Shown here: positions 1 to 10,349 of the stretch, piece by piece | How positions within the stretch are numbered: position 1 is the stretch's first letter | How the letters are laid out: the number at the start of each line of letters is the position of its first letter | Assembly: GCF_905120355.1 (NCBI RefSeq) | Contig: NZ_CAJHOB010000002.1 | Coordinates: forward strand, 124,001 to 188,000 | Reading direction: 5' to 3' | Length of the DNA: 64,000 nt | Origin: Azonexus hydrophilus | Lineage (GTDB): Bacteria > Pseudomonadota > Gammaproteobacteria > Burkholderiales > Rhodocyclaceae | Notes under the pieces: generated by a model | Seen by the model: the letters and a program-made list of their open reading frames with translations, nothing else | The model's database searches: none | Told to the model about the DNA's origin: nothing | Position numbers and translations under genes: made by a program

Positions 1-712
1 CGTCCAGGTGCAGGGGGGAGGCGATCGGGGCGATCTGCTCGGCCAGTAACAGGGTATCACCGAGACTGCAGGGCGGCATGGTGAGGTAGCCTTGCCAATA
101 GAGTGCCATCGCTTCGCGCACGCCCGCCGGTAGATCCAGCGCTGCAAGGAGTGCCGTGCCGACCAGTGATTCCCCTTCTTCGTGCCAGACCGACACATCT
201 CCCGCCAGGATGCCCGGGTGACGGGGCGCCCTGTTCAACAGGTAAAACCCGGCAACTTCGTGCAATACCCCGGCAAACAGGGCAGCTTCCGGGTCGACGT
301 GGGTGACGCGGCGGGCGATGACCCGCGCCAGTGCGGCGACCTGAGTGGTGTGTTGCCACAGTTGATCTGCCATCTGCTGAATGTCCAGCGGCAGGGAGGG
401 ATCGGTCAGGCGTTTGGTGAAGAGCGCCATGCACAGGCTGCGCAAGGTGGCGAAACCGAGCCGGGCGACAGCCGTCGGCAGGTCGTGGATTTCGCGTTGC
501 TGCGGGTTGTAGGCCAGCGAATTGGCCATGGCAACAACGCGTGCGGCTAGTACGGGTTCGGCGGCGATCAGTTGCGCCGCCTTGCTGGTGTGGCAGCTGG
601 GGTCGGCCAGTGCGCTACGCAATCCCAGTGCCTGGCGCGCGCCGCTGGAAAATTCCACCGGCCCGCGCGCGATGTCTGTTGCCATTGCCTGAAATATTTG
701 CAGCTTGTCCAT
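1..712 (-). CDS. HDOD domain signalling protein (3' end beyond window)
   Basis: Reading the minus strand from an ATG at 712 gives 237 open codons to the window edge with no stop, so the C-terminus is missing. The protein begins MDKLQIFQAMATDIARG. A segment resembling the HDOD start (AAEPVLAARVVAMANS) is followed by LPTAVARLGFATLRSL and by a helix with FAGVLHEVAGFYLL, where HDOD proteins carry a degenerate HD-like LHDIG motif. HDOD domains are non-catalytic relatives of HD phosphohydrolases used in bacterial signalling and often paired with receiver or GGDEF/EAL domains. No such partner domain is visible in the part present. The exact role is unknown. The family call is fairly secure; the start is chosen as the first Met before the conserved region. 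Confidence 0.75.
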   Translation of the reverse strand, partial: MDKLQIFQAMATDIARGPVEFSSGARQALGLRSALADPSCHTSKAAQLIAAEPVLAARVVAMANSLAYNPQQREIHDLPTAVARLGFATLRSLCMALFTKRLTDPSLPLDIQQMADQLWQHTTQVAALARVIARRVTHVDPEAALFAGVLHEVAGFYLLNRAPRHPGILAGDVSVWHEEGESLVGTALLAALDLPAGVREAMALYWQGYLTMPPCSLGDTLLLAEQIAPIASPLHLD

Positions 713-787
713 GCCTGGCCCCCTGTCTCGTGCGCCGGATCATAGCAAGCTGTCCGGAGTTGCGGCAAGGAAGTCGCAGATGCGGTT

Positions 788-1549
788 TCAGCCCTGGTGG
801 GGGGCTTTCTCCGGCACGTAGGCTTCGCGCAGATCCACCGGGTTGCGGGTACCTTTGCGTAGGCGGATGTTGAGCATTTCGACAATGACCGAGAACGCCA
901 TGGCGAAGTAGATGTAACCCTTCGGTACATGGTGGCCGAAACCATCGGCCAGCAGCACCACGCCAACTACCACCAGGAAGGACAGGGCCAGCATCTTGAT
1001 GGTCGGGTGCTGCGAGACGAATTCGCCGATGGCGCGGGCGAACAGCATCATCAGGCCAACCGAGACGATGACCGCGGCGATCATGACTTCCACCTCGCGC
1101 ACCATGCCGACGGCGGTGATGATCGAATCGAGCGAGAAGATGAGGTCGATCAGGATGATCTGCATGATGACGCCGGCGAAGCTGTTGGCCACCTTGCGCG
1201 AGGCTTCGCCTTCTTCTCCTTCCAGCAGCTGGTGCACCTCCATGGTGCTTTTCCAGACCAGGAACAGGCCGCCACTGATGAGAATGACGTCGCGTCCGGA
1301 GAAGCCAGCCTCGAAAAGGGTGAACAGCGGCTCGGTCATGCCGACGATGTGTGACAGCACCAGCAGCAGGCCGATACGCATGAACATCGCCAGGAACAGC
1401 CCCACCTTGCGGGCGAATTCACGCTGTTCTTTAGGCAGCTTGTCGACGACGATCGAGATGAAGATGATGTTGTCGATCCCCAGCACCAGTTCCAGCGCGG
1501 TCAGGGTGAAGAAAGCGATCCAGATTTCCGGATTGAGGAGGAGGTCCAT
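788..1549 (-). CDS. TerC family integral membrane protein
   Basis: The 253-residue protein is almost wholly hydrophobic, with about seven predicted membrane helices. It carries the TerC/YgdQ signature: an early acidic stretch LELVLGIDNIIFISIVVDKLP in the first helix region, and a second acidic motif in LIDLIFSLDSIITAVGMV. These paired Asp/Glu-containing helices resemble the metal-binding face of the LysE/CaCA-like superfamily, and TerC-family members have been linked to Mn2+ export and tellurite resistance. Lacking the C-terminal CBS/CorC domains of the longer YoaE/YegH proteins, it is the short YgdQ-like form. It lies downstream of tyrS on the same strand with a hairpin between them. Substrate is not known from sequence. 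Confidence 0.85.
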   Translation of the reverse strand: MDLLLNPEIWIAFFTLTALELVLGIDNIIFISIVVDKLPKEQREFARKVGLFLAMFMRIGLLLVLSHIVGMTEPLFTLFEAGFSGRDVILISGGLFLVWKSTMEVHQLLEGEEGEASRKVANSFAGVIMQIILIDLIFSLDSIITAVGMVREVEVMIAAVIVSVGLMMLFARAIGEFVSQHPTIKMLALSFLVVVGVVLLADGFGHHVPKGYIYFAMAFSVIVEMLNIRLRKGTRNPVDLREAYVPEKAPHQG

Positions 1550-1580
1550 GATGGGCTATGCGAAAAGGGAATAAGAGGGC

Positions 1581-1609
1581 GCTGACGCGACCGGTTGCGG
1601 CGCGTCAGC
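1581..1609 (-). terminator. Possible terminator or attenuator hairpin after tyrS
   Basis: GCTGACGCG (1581-1589) and CGCGTCAGC (1601-1609) form a perfect 9-bp stem around an 11-nt loop. It lies 19 bp after the tyrS stop and 32 bp before the TerC-family start. On the minus strand the stem is followed by a pyrimidine-rich tract ending in TTTT but not by a clean U-run, so termination may be partial. Confidence 0.45.
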
Positions 1610-1627
1610 CTGCAGAATGCCCCGGCG

Positions 1628-2902
<1,275 letters not shown>

Positions 2903-2945
2903 TACGGACTCCGTCTGGCGGGGGCTGGCAAAAAACAAGTGGCGG

Positions 2946-2951
2946 ATTCTA
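2946..2951 (-). promoter_or_regulatory. -10 candidate for tyrS (TAGAAT)
   Basis: On the minus strand GGTAGAATCCGCC fits the GGTANAATnnC pattern seen ahead of several genes in this window, 43 bases before the tyrS ATG. No convincing -35 is seen. Confidence 0.4.
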
Positions 2952-3045
2952 CCAGAGCGCTTTTTCCTGCCGCTCCCGGAATACTCCGGCGACCGTGCCC
3001 GGCGGACAAGGTGTCAGTTTTCCTGTTTTGACTGGATTTCTCACG

Positions 3046-3666
3046 ATGCAGCACGCAGCAGCACAGATTGCCGAGACATTTCTGGGCCGGATCGATGCCG
3101 ATTGGGCGCGCCTGGTCGAACAGGTGGGGCCGTATGCACCGCAGTTCACGCCGGCGTATGCTCCCTACGCGGCGTTGATCCGGGCCATTACCCACCAGCA
3201 ATTGCAGACGCGGGTTGCGCACCTGATCCTGGAACGTTTTCTGGCCTGCTTTTCCGGCGAGGCGTTTCCTGCTCCGGAGGCCATTCTGGCGCTGGACCCT
3301 GGCGTGCTGCGTGCGTGTGGCCTGTCGCAGGCGAAAGTGGTGGCTATTCGCGGCGTGGCGGAAGCTGCGCTCAGCGGACAGGTGCCCACGCGTGCGCAGG
3401 CTTTGGTGGCCAGCGATATGGACTTGATCGAGCGTCTGACCTGCTTGCGCGGAATTGGCCGGTGGACGGTGGAAATGTTCCTACTGGAAAATTTGCAGCG
3501 GCCGGATGTCCTGCCCGCCGACGATTTCGGTGTGCGCCAGGGCTATCGCCGCCTCAAGGGGCTGGAGGCGGCGCCTGGCGCGGCGCAGTTGCGCCGGATC
3601 GGCCAGGCCTGGCAGCCGTATCGCAGCGCCGCCGCCTGGTATTTGTGGCGGGTGCCGCCGGAGTGA
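3046..3666 (+). CDS. DNA-3-methyladenine glycosylase (AlkA/HhH-GPD family)
   Basis: Base-excision repair glycosylase that removes alkylated purines. The 206-residue protein consists of the HhH-GPD fold alone, without the N-terminal AlkA domain of the 282-residue E. coli enzyme. The helix-hairpin-helix is LTCLRGIGRWTVEMF (131-145), and the catalytic aspartate is expected in LPADDFGVRQGY (D160, the second Asp, by analogy with AlkA D238). The ATG at 3046 (MQHAAAQIAE) is chosen because upstream in-frame residues overlap the tyrS promoter region and look non-coding. It is a single-gene unit divergent from tyrS; rlmB follows 48 bases later with its own -10 candidate. Confidence 0.85.
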   Translation: MQHAAAQIAETFLGRIDADWARLVEQVGPYAPQFTPAYAPYAALIRAITHQQLQTRVAHLILERFLACFSGEAFPAPEAILALDPGVLRACGLSQAKVVAIRGVAEAALSGQVPTRAQALVASDMDLIERLTCLRGIGRWTVEMFLLENLQRPDVLPADDFGVRQGYRRLKGLEAAPGAAQLRRIGQAWQPYRSAAAWYLWRVPPE

Positions 3667-3671
3667 GCAGG

Positions 3672-3677
3672 TAAAAT
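3672..3677 (+). promoter_or_regulatory. -10 candidate for rlmB (TAAAAT)
   Basis: GGTAAAATGGC lies 37 bases before the rlmB ATG. It matches the recurrent GGTANAATnnC pattern of this window; the -35 is not clear. Confidence 0.4.
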
Positions 3678-3714
3678 GGCGGCCTTGCCTTTTTTGCCCT
3701 GATCCGGAGTCTCC

Positions 3715-4449
3715 ATGTCTACACGTCTGATTTACGGTTTTCACGCCATCATCGCCAAGTTGCGCCAGGCGCCGGGGGAAATCCGCGAAATCCTGCTCGA
3801 CGCGCAGCGCCAGGATGCGCGTGGACGTGACCTGATGCAGCATGCCGAGTTGCAGGGCGTGCGCCTGCACCTGGTGGCCGGCAAACGCCTGGACGATCTG
3901 GCCGGGAGCGGGCGGCATCAGGGCGTGGTGGCGCTGCTGGCGGGGGCGCGCAAGAGCCTGCACCTCGACGATGTGCTCGATACCCTGGAAGAACCGGCCT
4001 TTCTGCTGGTACTCGATGGGGTCACCGATCCGCGCAATCTGGGCGCCTGTCTGCGGGTAGCCGATGCCGCCGGGGTGCATGCAGTGATTGCGCCGAAAGA
4101 CAGGGCGGCCGGCCTGAACGAGGTGGCGGTTAAAACGGCCTGTGGGGCAGCCGAAAGTGTGCCCTACATCACCGTCACCAATCTTGCCCGTTGCCTGCGC
4201 GAACTGAAGGAGCGTGACATCTGGCTGGTGGGTACCGCCGGCGAAGCCAGCGACAGCCTGTACGCGGCCGACTGGCCGCAGGCCACGGCCTGGGTGCTGG
4301 GGGCGGAAGGCGAGGGTATGCGCCGCCTGACCCGGGAAACCTGCGATCAGCTGGTGCACATTCCCATGCACGGCAGCGTCGATAGCCTCAACGTTTCCGT
4401 GGCGGCCGGCGTCTGCCTGTTCGAGGCGAGACGCCGGCGACTGGCCTGA
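3715..4449 (+). CDS. rlmB: 23S rRNA (Gm2251) 2'-O-methyltransferase
   Basis: SpoU-class (SPOUT) methyltransferase of 244 residues that methylates the ribose of G2251 in the peptidyl-transferase P-loop of 23S rRNA. The N-terminal substrate-binding domain (1-75, starting with the family-typical [12 protein letters not shown]) is followed by the knotted SAM-binding domain with all three SpoU motifs: [28 protein letters not shown] and [18 protein letters not shown]. Length matches E. coli RlmB (243). CCGGAG upstream of the ATG at 3715 supports the start. It converges on the efflux outer-membrane gene with a 13-bp gap and no obvious terminator. Confidence 0.95.
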   Translation: MSTRLIYGFHAIIAKLRQAPGEIREILLDAQRQDARGRDLMQHAELQGVRLHLVAGKRLDDLAGSGRHQGVVALLAGARKSLHLDDVLDTLEEPAFLLVLDGVTDPRNLGACLRVADAAGVHAVIAPKDRAAGLNEVAVKTACGAAESVPYITVTNLARCLRELKERDIWLVGTAGEASDSLYAADWPQATAWVLGAEGEGMRRLTRETCDQLVHIPMHGSVDSLNVSVAAGVCLFEARRRRLA

Positions 4450-4462
4450 CGGGCGGTCCGGT

Positions 4463-5944
4463 TTACTCTTTGCTGTCCGCCGCCGCCAGCGTGTTGCCCG
4501 GCGGCGAGGTTGCGCTTGTGGCTTCCGGCTTCCAGCCGCCCCCCAGGGCTTTGAACAGATCGACGGCGGCAGTGAGGCGGGCCTGGCGGGTGGCAATGGC
4601 GGCCAGCTGCGCTTCGTTGGCGCTGCGCTGGGCGTCAAGAACTTCGAGATAGCCGGAGTAGCCGGCTTCGTAGCGCAGCTTGGCAAGGTCGAGTGCTTTT
4701 TGCGTGCTTTCCACCCGCACTGTCTGTGCCTCTTCCGCCGTGCTGTTGCTGTCGAGACTGACCAGTGCGTCACGGACTTCCTTGTAGGCCGTTTCCAGGG
4801 CCTTCTGCCAGGCGATCAGGGATTGCTCATTGAGTGCCTTGGCTTGATCGACACGGGCGCTGGTGCGGCCGAAATCGAGAATGGGCATGAGCAGCGACAG
4901 CCCTGCTGACCAGGTGCCGGCACCGCTGCTGAACAGATCGGACAAGTCCTTGCTTTCGCGTCCCAGGCCGCCGGTGAGGCTGAATTTCGGATAGTAGGCG
5001 GCTTTGGCGACGCCGATGTTGGCGTTGGCGGCGATCAGCTGCTGTTCGGCCTGGCGTACGTCCGGGCGTGCTTCGATCAGGTCGGCCGGGAGTCCGGCTG
5101 GCGGTTGTGGCGGTTGCGGCAACTGGCGCAGATCGCCGGCGGCGATGCGCAGATCGGGCTGGCCAGTGAGTAGCGCCAGCTGGTGTTCGGCCAGGGCGCG
5201 GGCACGCTGTAGATCGGCGTATTGCACCTTGATGGCAGCCAAGGCGCTGTCTGCCTGATATTCATCGAGCGGCGAGACAAGGCCGGCGGCGACGCGTGTC
5301 TTGACAAGTTCGGCGCTTTCCTGGCGGCTTTGCAGGTTGATTTCGCTGACCGCCAGTTGCGCATCGAGGGCGCGCAGATTGAGATAGGTGCTGGCGACCA
5401 GACCGGTGATCGACAGGCGGATGGCGTCGCGGCCGTACTGGCTGGCCAAGAGGTTGGCGCGGGCCGCCTCGTTCATGCGGCGGACCCGGCCCCAGACGTC
5501 GATTTCATACGACAGCGAGAGTCCGGCGCTGTGGGCGCGCAGGGGGTCGGGCGTGCTGGGGGTCCAGGTGGCGGTTTTTTCGCTCGGACTGACCCTGCTT
5601 GCTCCGGCCTGGCCATCGATGCTGGGGAACAGGCTGGCTCCGGCTTCTCGCGCGGCCGCGTCGGCCTGATCGAGGCGGGCGACGGCGCTGCGCAGGTCGG
5701 CGTTCTTTTCCTGGGCGGCTGCGATCAGCTCATTGAGCGTGGCATCGTTGAACAAGGTCCACCACGCTGCGTTGAGCGCCGGGTTGGCGGCGGATTCAGT
5801 TGCGGTGGCAGTGGCTGTCGGGGTATCCCGGAACAGGCTGGGCAGCCAGTTTTCTGCCCGCAGGTAGTCAGGGCCGACGGCGCAGCCGGAGAGCAGAAGG
5901 CTGAGGGCGAGCGGCGTCAGGGTGAGTAGGGGGCGGCGCAGCAT
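4463..5944 (-). CDS. RND efflux outer-membrane lipoprotein (NodT/OprM family)
   Basis: TolC-like exit duct of a tripartite pump, 493 residues. A lipobox LLLSGC follows a positively charged N-terminus (MLRRPLL), so the mature protein is probably acylated and outer-membrane anchored. Two tandem OEP repeats follow, with typical segments such as LNAAWWTLFNDATLNELI, an internal LSYEIDVWGRVRR and LPADLIEARPDVRQAEQ, which is diagnostic of the NodT branch. It is the last gene of the operon: its ATG overlaps the pump gene stop by one base (TGATG), indicating translational coupling. Drug substrates cannot be read from sequence. Confidence 0.93.
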   Translation of the reverse strand: MLRRPLLTLTPLALSLLLSGCAVGPDYLRAENWLPSLFRDTPTATATATESAANPALNAAWWTLFNDATLNELIAAAQEKNADLRSAVARLDQADAAAREAGASLFPSIDGQAGASRVSPSEKTATWTPSTPDPLRAHSAGLSLSYEIDVWGRVRRMNEAARANLLASQYGRDAIRLSITGLVASTYLNLRALDAQLAVSEINLQSRQESAELVKTRVAAGLVSPLDEYQADSALAAIKVQYADLQRARALAEHQLALLTGQPDLRIAAGDLRQLPQPPQPPAGLPADLIEARPDVRQAEQQLIAANANIGVAKAAYYPKFSLTGGLGRESKDLSDLFSSGAGTWSAGLSLLMPILDFGRTSARVDQAKALNEQSLIAWQKALETAYKEVRDALVSLDSNSTAEEAQTVRVESTQKALDLAKLRYEAGYSGYLEVLDAQRSANEAQLAAIATRQARLTAAVDLFKALGGGWKPEATSATSPPGNTLAAADSKE

Positions 5945-8900
5945 CAGGCCTTCTCCTCGGTAGTGGGGGGCAGCAGTTCTTCAACGTGGGCCGGTTTGCT
6001 GGGTTTGCCACGCTGCATCCATTTGAAGAACAGGGGGATGAATATGGTGGCGATGAAGGTGGCGAACAGCATGCCGCCAAACACCCCGGTACCCATCGAT
6101 TGCCGGGCTGCGGCGCCGGCGCCGGTCGCCTTGACCAGGGGGAAAACGCCGAGGACGAAAGCGAGCGAGGTCATGATGATGGGGCGCAGACGCAGGCGGG
6201 CAGCTTCCAGCGCCGCATCGATCACGCTCATGCCTTCGGCGTATTTCTGGGCGGCGAATTCGACAATCAGGATGGCGTTCTTTGCCGCCAGACCGATCAG
6301 CACCACCAGACCGATCTGGAAGTAGATGTCGTTCGGCATGCCGCGCAGCCAGATGGCGGTGAGCGCGCCGAGCAGTGCGAACGGCACGGCAGTGATGACC
6401 GCCAGCGGCAGCGACCATTTTTCGTACTGGGCGGCGAGGATCAGGAACACCATGATGATGGCGAAAGCGAAGGCCTGCAGCGAGGAGCCGGAGGTCTGCT
6501 TTTCCTGGAAGGCCTGGCCGGTCCAGGCAATGTCATAGCCTTCAGGCAACGCCCGGGCGGCGACATCTTCAACGATCTGGATGGCGTCGCCGGAGCTGAC
6601 GCCGGCTTTGGAGTCGCCCATCACCTTGGCGGCGATGAAGCCGTTGAAGCGTTCCACCTGTTCCGGACCGACGATGTTTTTTACCGTGACCACGGCGGAC
6701 AGGGGAATCATCTTGCCGCTGCTGGTGCTGCGCACGTAGACCTTGCCAATGTCGTCCGGGCGCATGCGGTAATTGCTTTCTGCCTGCAACTGCACGCGAT
6801 AGACGCGGCCGGATTTGTTGAAGTCATTGACGTAGAGCGCGCCCATGGTGCTTTGCAGGGTGGAGTACACATCGGCCAGCGGAATGCCGAGGGCGAGCAC
6901 CTTGGGTTCGTCCACTTCGACGAACAGCTGTGGCACGGTGGGGCGGAAGAAGGTCGAGATACGGGTGAACTCCGGGTGTTTCTGCAGTTCGGCCATGAAG
7001 TTCTGCACCACTTCGTTCAGCTTGCGCGCATCGCCATCGACCCGGTTCTGTACATACACTTCGAAGCCGCCGGCTGTGCCCAGGCCCATGATCGGCGGCG
7101 GGTTGAACACCAGGCCCATGCCGTCCGGCTGCATCATGCCCAGCCCCATGAACTTGCCCGCCAGATCCTGCGCCTTGCCTTCCCGCTCATCCCAGTCCTT
7201 GAGCGGGATGAACATGGTGCCGGCGTTGGGCTTGTTGCCGCCGCCAATCAGGTCGAAACCGGAGATGACGACAGTGTGTTTGACCGCCTCGTCCTGCGCC
7301 AGCATCTGGCGGATGCCTTCGCCGGTGGTGGCGGTGCGCTTGAGGGTGGCGCCGTCAGGCAGCATGATGGCGGAAATCAGGTAGCCCTGGTCTTCCGCGG
7401 GGACGAAACTGCCGGGGATGATGCGGAAGAAGGCCAGCGTGCCGCCCACCACCAGCAGCAGCGCAATGATGCCGAACGAGCCGTGCTTGAGGGTGAAGCC
7501 GACGGTGCGGGTGTAGCGCTGCGTCATGCGCTCGAACCAGCGGTTGAAGGGGGCGAAGAAACGGTTTTCCGTGTGCTGTGCTTTCAGGATCAGCGAGCAC
7601 AGGGCAGGGGTCAGGGTCAGGGCGACGACGCCGGAAAGCACCACCGCCACGGCGACGGTGACGGCGAACTGCTTGTACAGCTGGCCGGCGATGCCGCCCA
7701 GGAATGCAACCGGAATGAAGACCGAGCACAGCACCAGGACGATGGCGACCAGCGCGCCCGATACTTCCTGCATGGCTTTGACCGCCGCATCGTGGGGGGA
7801 GAGCTTTTCTTCGTCCATCAGGCGTTCGACGTTTTCCAGAACGACGATGGCGTCATCGACCACGATGCCGATCGCCAGCACCATCGCGAACAGCGTCAGG
7901 GTGTTGATCGAGAAGCCGAACAGCCACAGGCCGGCAAAGGTGCCGATCAGCGAAATCGGTACGGCGACCATGGGGATCAGGGTGGCGCGCCAGCTCTGCA
8001 GGAAGATGTACACCACCGCAATCACCAGGATGACCGCCTCGATCAGGGTCTTGATGACTTCATCGATGGAAGCGGAGACGAACAGGGTGGTGTCGAAGGG
8101 GATGACGTAGCCCATCCCTTCGGGGAATTTGGTCGACAGTTCCGCCATTTTCGCCTTGACCAGCTCGGCGACTTGCAGTGCGTTGGCCCCGGTTTGCAGG
8201 AACACGCCCATGGCGATGGTCGGATTGCCGTCCAGGGTGACGCTCTGATCGTAGCTGTAGGCGCCCAGTTCGATCCGCGCCACATCCTTCAGGCGCAGAA
8301 CGCCGCCAGGGCCGCTGGCGCGGATGACGATGTCGCCGAATTCCTCAGGTGTCAGCAGGCGGCCCTTGGCGGTGACGGTGTAGACCAGTTGCTGGTCGTT
8401 TGGCGCCGGTTCCTGACCGATCTTGCCGGCCGCGTTCTGGGCGTTCTGGACGCGGATGGCGCTGGCAATGTCGGAGGTGGTCAGGCCCAGCTGGGCCATC
8501 CGGTCTGGCTTGAGCCAGACGCGCATGGAATAGTCCTGGGCACCGAAGACAACGACGTCACCGACGCCGGGGACTCGTTTCAGATCGTCGACGATATTGA
8601 GAGTGGCGTAGTTGGAGAGGAAAAGTGTCGAGTACTTACCTTCCTCCGACTTCAGCGACACGACCTGCAGGATGTCGGTCGAGCGCTTCTGCACGATCAC
8701 GCCGTTGCGCCGCACTTCTTCAGGCAGGCGCGGCTCGGCGGCCTTGACGCGATTGTTGACGTTGACGGCGGCATCATCGACGTCGGTGCCGACGGCGAAG
8801 GTGGCGGTGATGGCGACCGAGCCGTTGGCCGAGGCCGAGGAGGTGAAATAGAGCAGGTTTTCCACCCCGTTCAGCTGTTCCTCGATCGGCGCGGCAACGG

Positions 8901-9078
8901 TACGGGCCAGGGTTTCCGCCGAGGCGCCCGGGTAGGTGGCGTTGATCATCACGGTCGGCGGGGCGATCTGCGGGTATTGCGCAATCGGCAATACTTGCGA
9001 GGCGACCAGGCCGGCGATGATGATGATGATGGAAATGACCGAGGCAAAAATCGGCCGGTTGATGAAGAATTTGGACAT
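5944..9078 (-). CDS. RND multidrug efflux pump, inner-membrane subunit (HAE1/AcrB family)
   Basis: Proton-driven trimeric inner-membrane pump of 1044 residues, close to AcrB (1049). It starts MSKFFINRPIFASVISIII, the canonical HAE1 N-terminus. The transmembrane proton-relay aspartates are in IGIVVDDAIVVLENVER, and the second half carries the matching IGLAAKNAILIVEFA and the family segment RLRPIIMTSLAFVLGVFPL. Two large periplasmic porter loops are present (for example the region from PIAQYPQIAPPTV). It sits between the membrane-fusion gene (9-bp gap) and the outer-membrane gene (1-bp overlap). The operon is expected to be repressed by the divergent TetR-family protein. By similarity it exports hydrophobic or amphiphilic compounds; specificity is unknown. 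Confidence 0.96.
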   Translation of the reverse strand: MSKFFINRPIFASVISIIIIIAGLVASQVLPIAQYPQIAPPTVMINATYPGASAETLARTVAAPIEEQLNGVENLLYFTSSASANGSVAITATFAVGTDVDDAAVNVNNRVKAAEPRLPEEVRRNGVIVQKRSTDILQVVSLKSEEGKYSTLFLSNYATLNIVDDLKRVPGVGDVVVFGAQDYSMRVWLKPDRMAQLGLTTSDIASAIRVQNAQNAAGKIGQEPAPNDQQLVYTVTAKGRLLTPEEFGDIVIRASGPGGVLRLKDVARIELGAYSYDQSVTLDGNPTIAMGVFLQTGANALQVAELVKAKMAELSTKFPEGMGYVIPFDTTLFVSASIDEVIKTLIEAVILVIAVVYIFLQSWRATLIPMVAVPISLIGTFAGLWLFGFSINTLTLFAMVLAIGIVVDDAIVVLENVERLMDEEKLSPHDAAVKAMQEVSGALVAIVLVLCSVFIPVAFLGGIAGQLYKQFAVTVAVAVVLSGVVALTLTPALCSLILKAQHTENRFFAPFNRWFERMTQRYTRTVGFTLKHGSFGIIALLLVVGGTLAFFRIIPGSFVPAEDQGYLISAIMLPDGATLKRTATTGEGIRQMLAQDEAVKHTVVISGFDLIGGGNKPNAGTMFIPLKDWDEREGKAQDLAGKFMGLGMMQPDGMGLVFNPPPIMGLGTAGGFEVYVQNRVDGDARKLNEVVQNFMAELQKHPEFTRISTFFRPTVPQLFVEVDEPKVLALGIPLADVYSTLQSTMGALYVNDFNKSGRVYRVQLQAESNYRMRPDDIGKVYVRSTSSGKMIPLSAVVTVKNIVGPEQVERFNGFIAAKVMGDSKAGVSSGDAIQIVEDVAARALPEGYDIAWTGQAFQEKQTSGSSLQAFAFAIIMVFLILAAQYEKWSLPLAVITAVPFALLGALTAIWLRGMPNDIYFQIGLVVLIGLAAKNAILIVEFAAQKYAEGMSVIDAALEAARLRLRPIIMTSLAFVLGVFPLVKATGAGAAARQSMGTGVFGGMLFATFIATIFIPLFFKWMQRGKPSKPAHVEELLPPTTEEKA

Positions 9079-9087
9079 GGCTGCCCC

Positions 9088-10218
9088 TTATTGCTTGTCG
9101 GCGGCAGGCGCGTCGGCCTTTTGCGCGGCCGGCGCTGGCGCCTGGGGCGTCTGGGGAGCAACGGGCATGCCCGGACGCAGCTTGATCAGGTTGTCGACGA
9201 TGACTTTGTCGCCGGCCTGCAGGCCACCCAGCACCACCCAGTCCTTGCCATACCATTCAGCGGTTTTTACCGGGCGCGGTGCAACCTTGCCCTCGCCGTC
9301 CACTGTCATGACCAGGTTGGCCTGTTCGGTCTGCAGCACGGCGGTCTGCGGCACCAGGAAGACACCTTCGCGCTGGCCGGTCAGCAGGCGTACGCGGACA
9401 AACTGGCCGGGCAGCAGCTGCTGCTCGGGGTTGGCGAACTCGGCGCGCAGGGCCTGAGTACCGAGCACGGTGTCGATGTTGGAGGCGATGAAGTTGAGTT
9501 TTCCTGGCTGGTTATAGACCTGACCGTTGGCCAGGATCAGCTCAACGCCGCTGACGTTCTGTTCGCTGACGCGTCCACCGGGCAGTCTGGCCAGCTCGCT
9601 TTCGCCCAGAGAGAAGCTGACCCACATCGGATTGCTCTGGAAAATGGAGGTGAGCAGGCTGTCGCTGGTGCTGATCAGGTTCCCTTCCGAGCGGATGGCG
9701 CGGCCGCTGGTGCCACCGACGGGGGCTGTGACGGTAGTCCAGGAAAGATTCAGTTCAGCCTGACGCAGTGCCGCCTGGGCCATGGCGTCGTTGGATACGG
9801 CATCGTCGTAGTCTTTCTGGCTGATGGCCTTGGCTTCCGCCAGACCTTTCAGGCGCTGTTTTTCACGGGCAGTTTGCTCGGCACGGGCGCGGGCTTCGGC
9901 GAGAGCGATTTCAAACGGCGCGCGGTCGATCTGGAACAGCGGTTGCCCTGCCTTGACGGTATCGCCTTCCTGATACAGGCGTTTCATCAGGATACCGCCG
10001 ACCCGGGCGCGGACCTCGGTTTCACGCGCGCCCTCGGTTTGCGCCATGACCTCCAGCGATGTCGGCACGTTTTGCGGCTGCATCTCGATCACAGTGACCG
10101 GCATCGGTCCCATCGCCGGAGCTGCCGGAGCCCCTTTGTCAGAGCAGGCGGCAAGGCCAAAAGCGGCAACGAGGGCGGTAAGGCGGGTGGCGCTGCGAAG
10201 GGGCGTGATGAATTTCAT
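9088..10218 (-). CDS. RND efflux periplasmic adaptor lipoprotein (AcrA/MexA family)
   Basis: Membrane-fusion protein of 376 residues linking pump and outer-membrane channel. A signal peptide with lipobox LAAC (AAFGLAACSDKG) predicts inner-membrane lipid anchoring as in AcrA/MexA. The lipoyl half-motif VRARVGGILMKRLYQEGDTV is followed by the alpha-hairpin (ALAEARARAEQTAREKQRL), the second lipoyl half (LSWTTVTAPVGGTSGRA) and the beta-barrel domain. The C-terminus is Ala/Pro-rich. It is first in the operon. The leader before the ATG at 10218 reads CCTCCTC rather than a Shine-Dalgarno, so initiation is unusual for the window, but no alternative start fits the signal peptide. Confidence 0.94.
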   Translation of the reverse strand: MKFITPLRSATRLTALVAAFGLAACSDKGAPAAPAMGPMPVTVIEMQPQNVPTSLEVMAQTEGARETEVRARVGGILMKRLYQEGDTVKAGQPLFQIDRAPFEIALAEARARAEQTAREKQRLKGLAEAKAISQKDYDDAVSNDAMAQAALRQAELNLSWTTVTAPVGGTSGRAIRSEGNLISTSDSLLTSIFQSNPMWVSFSLGESELARLPGGRVSEQNVSGVELILANGQVYNQPGKLNFIASNIDTVLGTQALRAEFANPEQQLLPGQFVRVRLLTGQREGVFLVPQTAVLQTEQANLVMTVDGEGKVAPRPVKTAEWYGKDWVVLGGLQAGDKVIVDNLIKLRPGMPVAPQTPQAPAPAAQKADAPAADKQ

Positions 10219-10249
10219 GAGGAGGGTTCTCCGGGGAAAATTTTGGGCT

Positions 10250-10255
10250 ATTATA
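10250..10255 (-). promoter_or_regulatory. -10 box of the RND efflux operon (TATAAT)
   Basis: A perfect TATAAT on the minus strand lies 31 bases before the adaptor ATG. A weak -35 (TTTACG, 10277-10272) is 16 bp upstream. The spacer between them is almost exactly the inverted repeat at 10256-10275, consistent with repression by steric exclusion. Confidence 0.65.
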
Positions 10256-10275
10256 TACGTGCATGAGTGTACGTA
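10256..10275. promoter_or_regulatory. Probable TetR/AcrR-type operator (20-bp dyad)
   Basis: TACGTGCATGAGTGTACGTA is an imperfect palindrome with matched half-sites TACGTgCA and TGtACGTA. It lies between the adaptor and TetR genes and overlaps the efflux promoter spacer. It resembles the E. coli AcrR operator in position and in its TAC...GTA ends. Binding by the neighbouring regulator is inference. Confidence 0.65.
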
Positions 10276-10349
10276 AAAAGATTTTTACGATTATTTTGGA
10301 CGCGCCGGGCGTGAGTTGTGCTCCGCGTAACAGTTGGGGAGTGTGATTC

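Noticed and set aside
5986-10266. A 1426-codon plus-strand open frame opposite the efflux operon
   Set aside because: It is antisense to three clearly recognisable RND genes, low-complexity (Gly/Asp/His/Gln-rich) and without any motif or ribosome-binding site.
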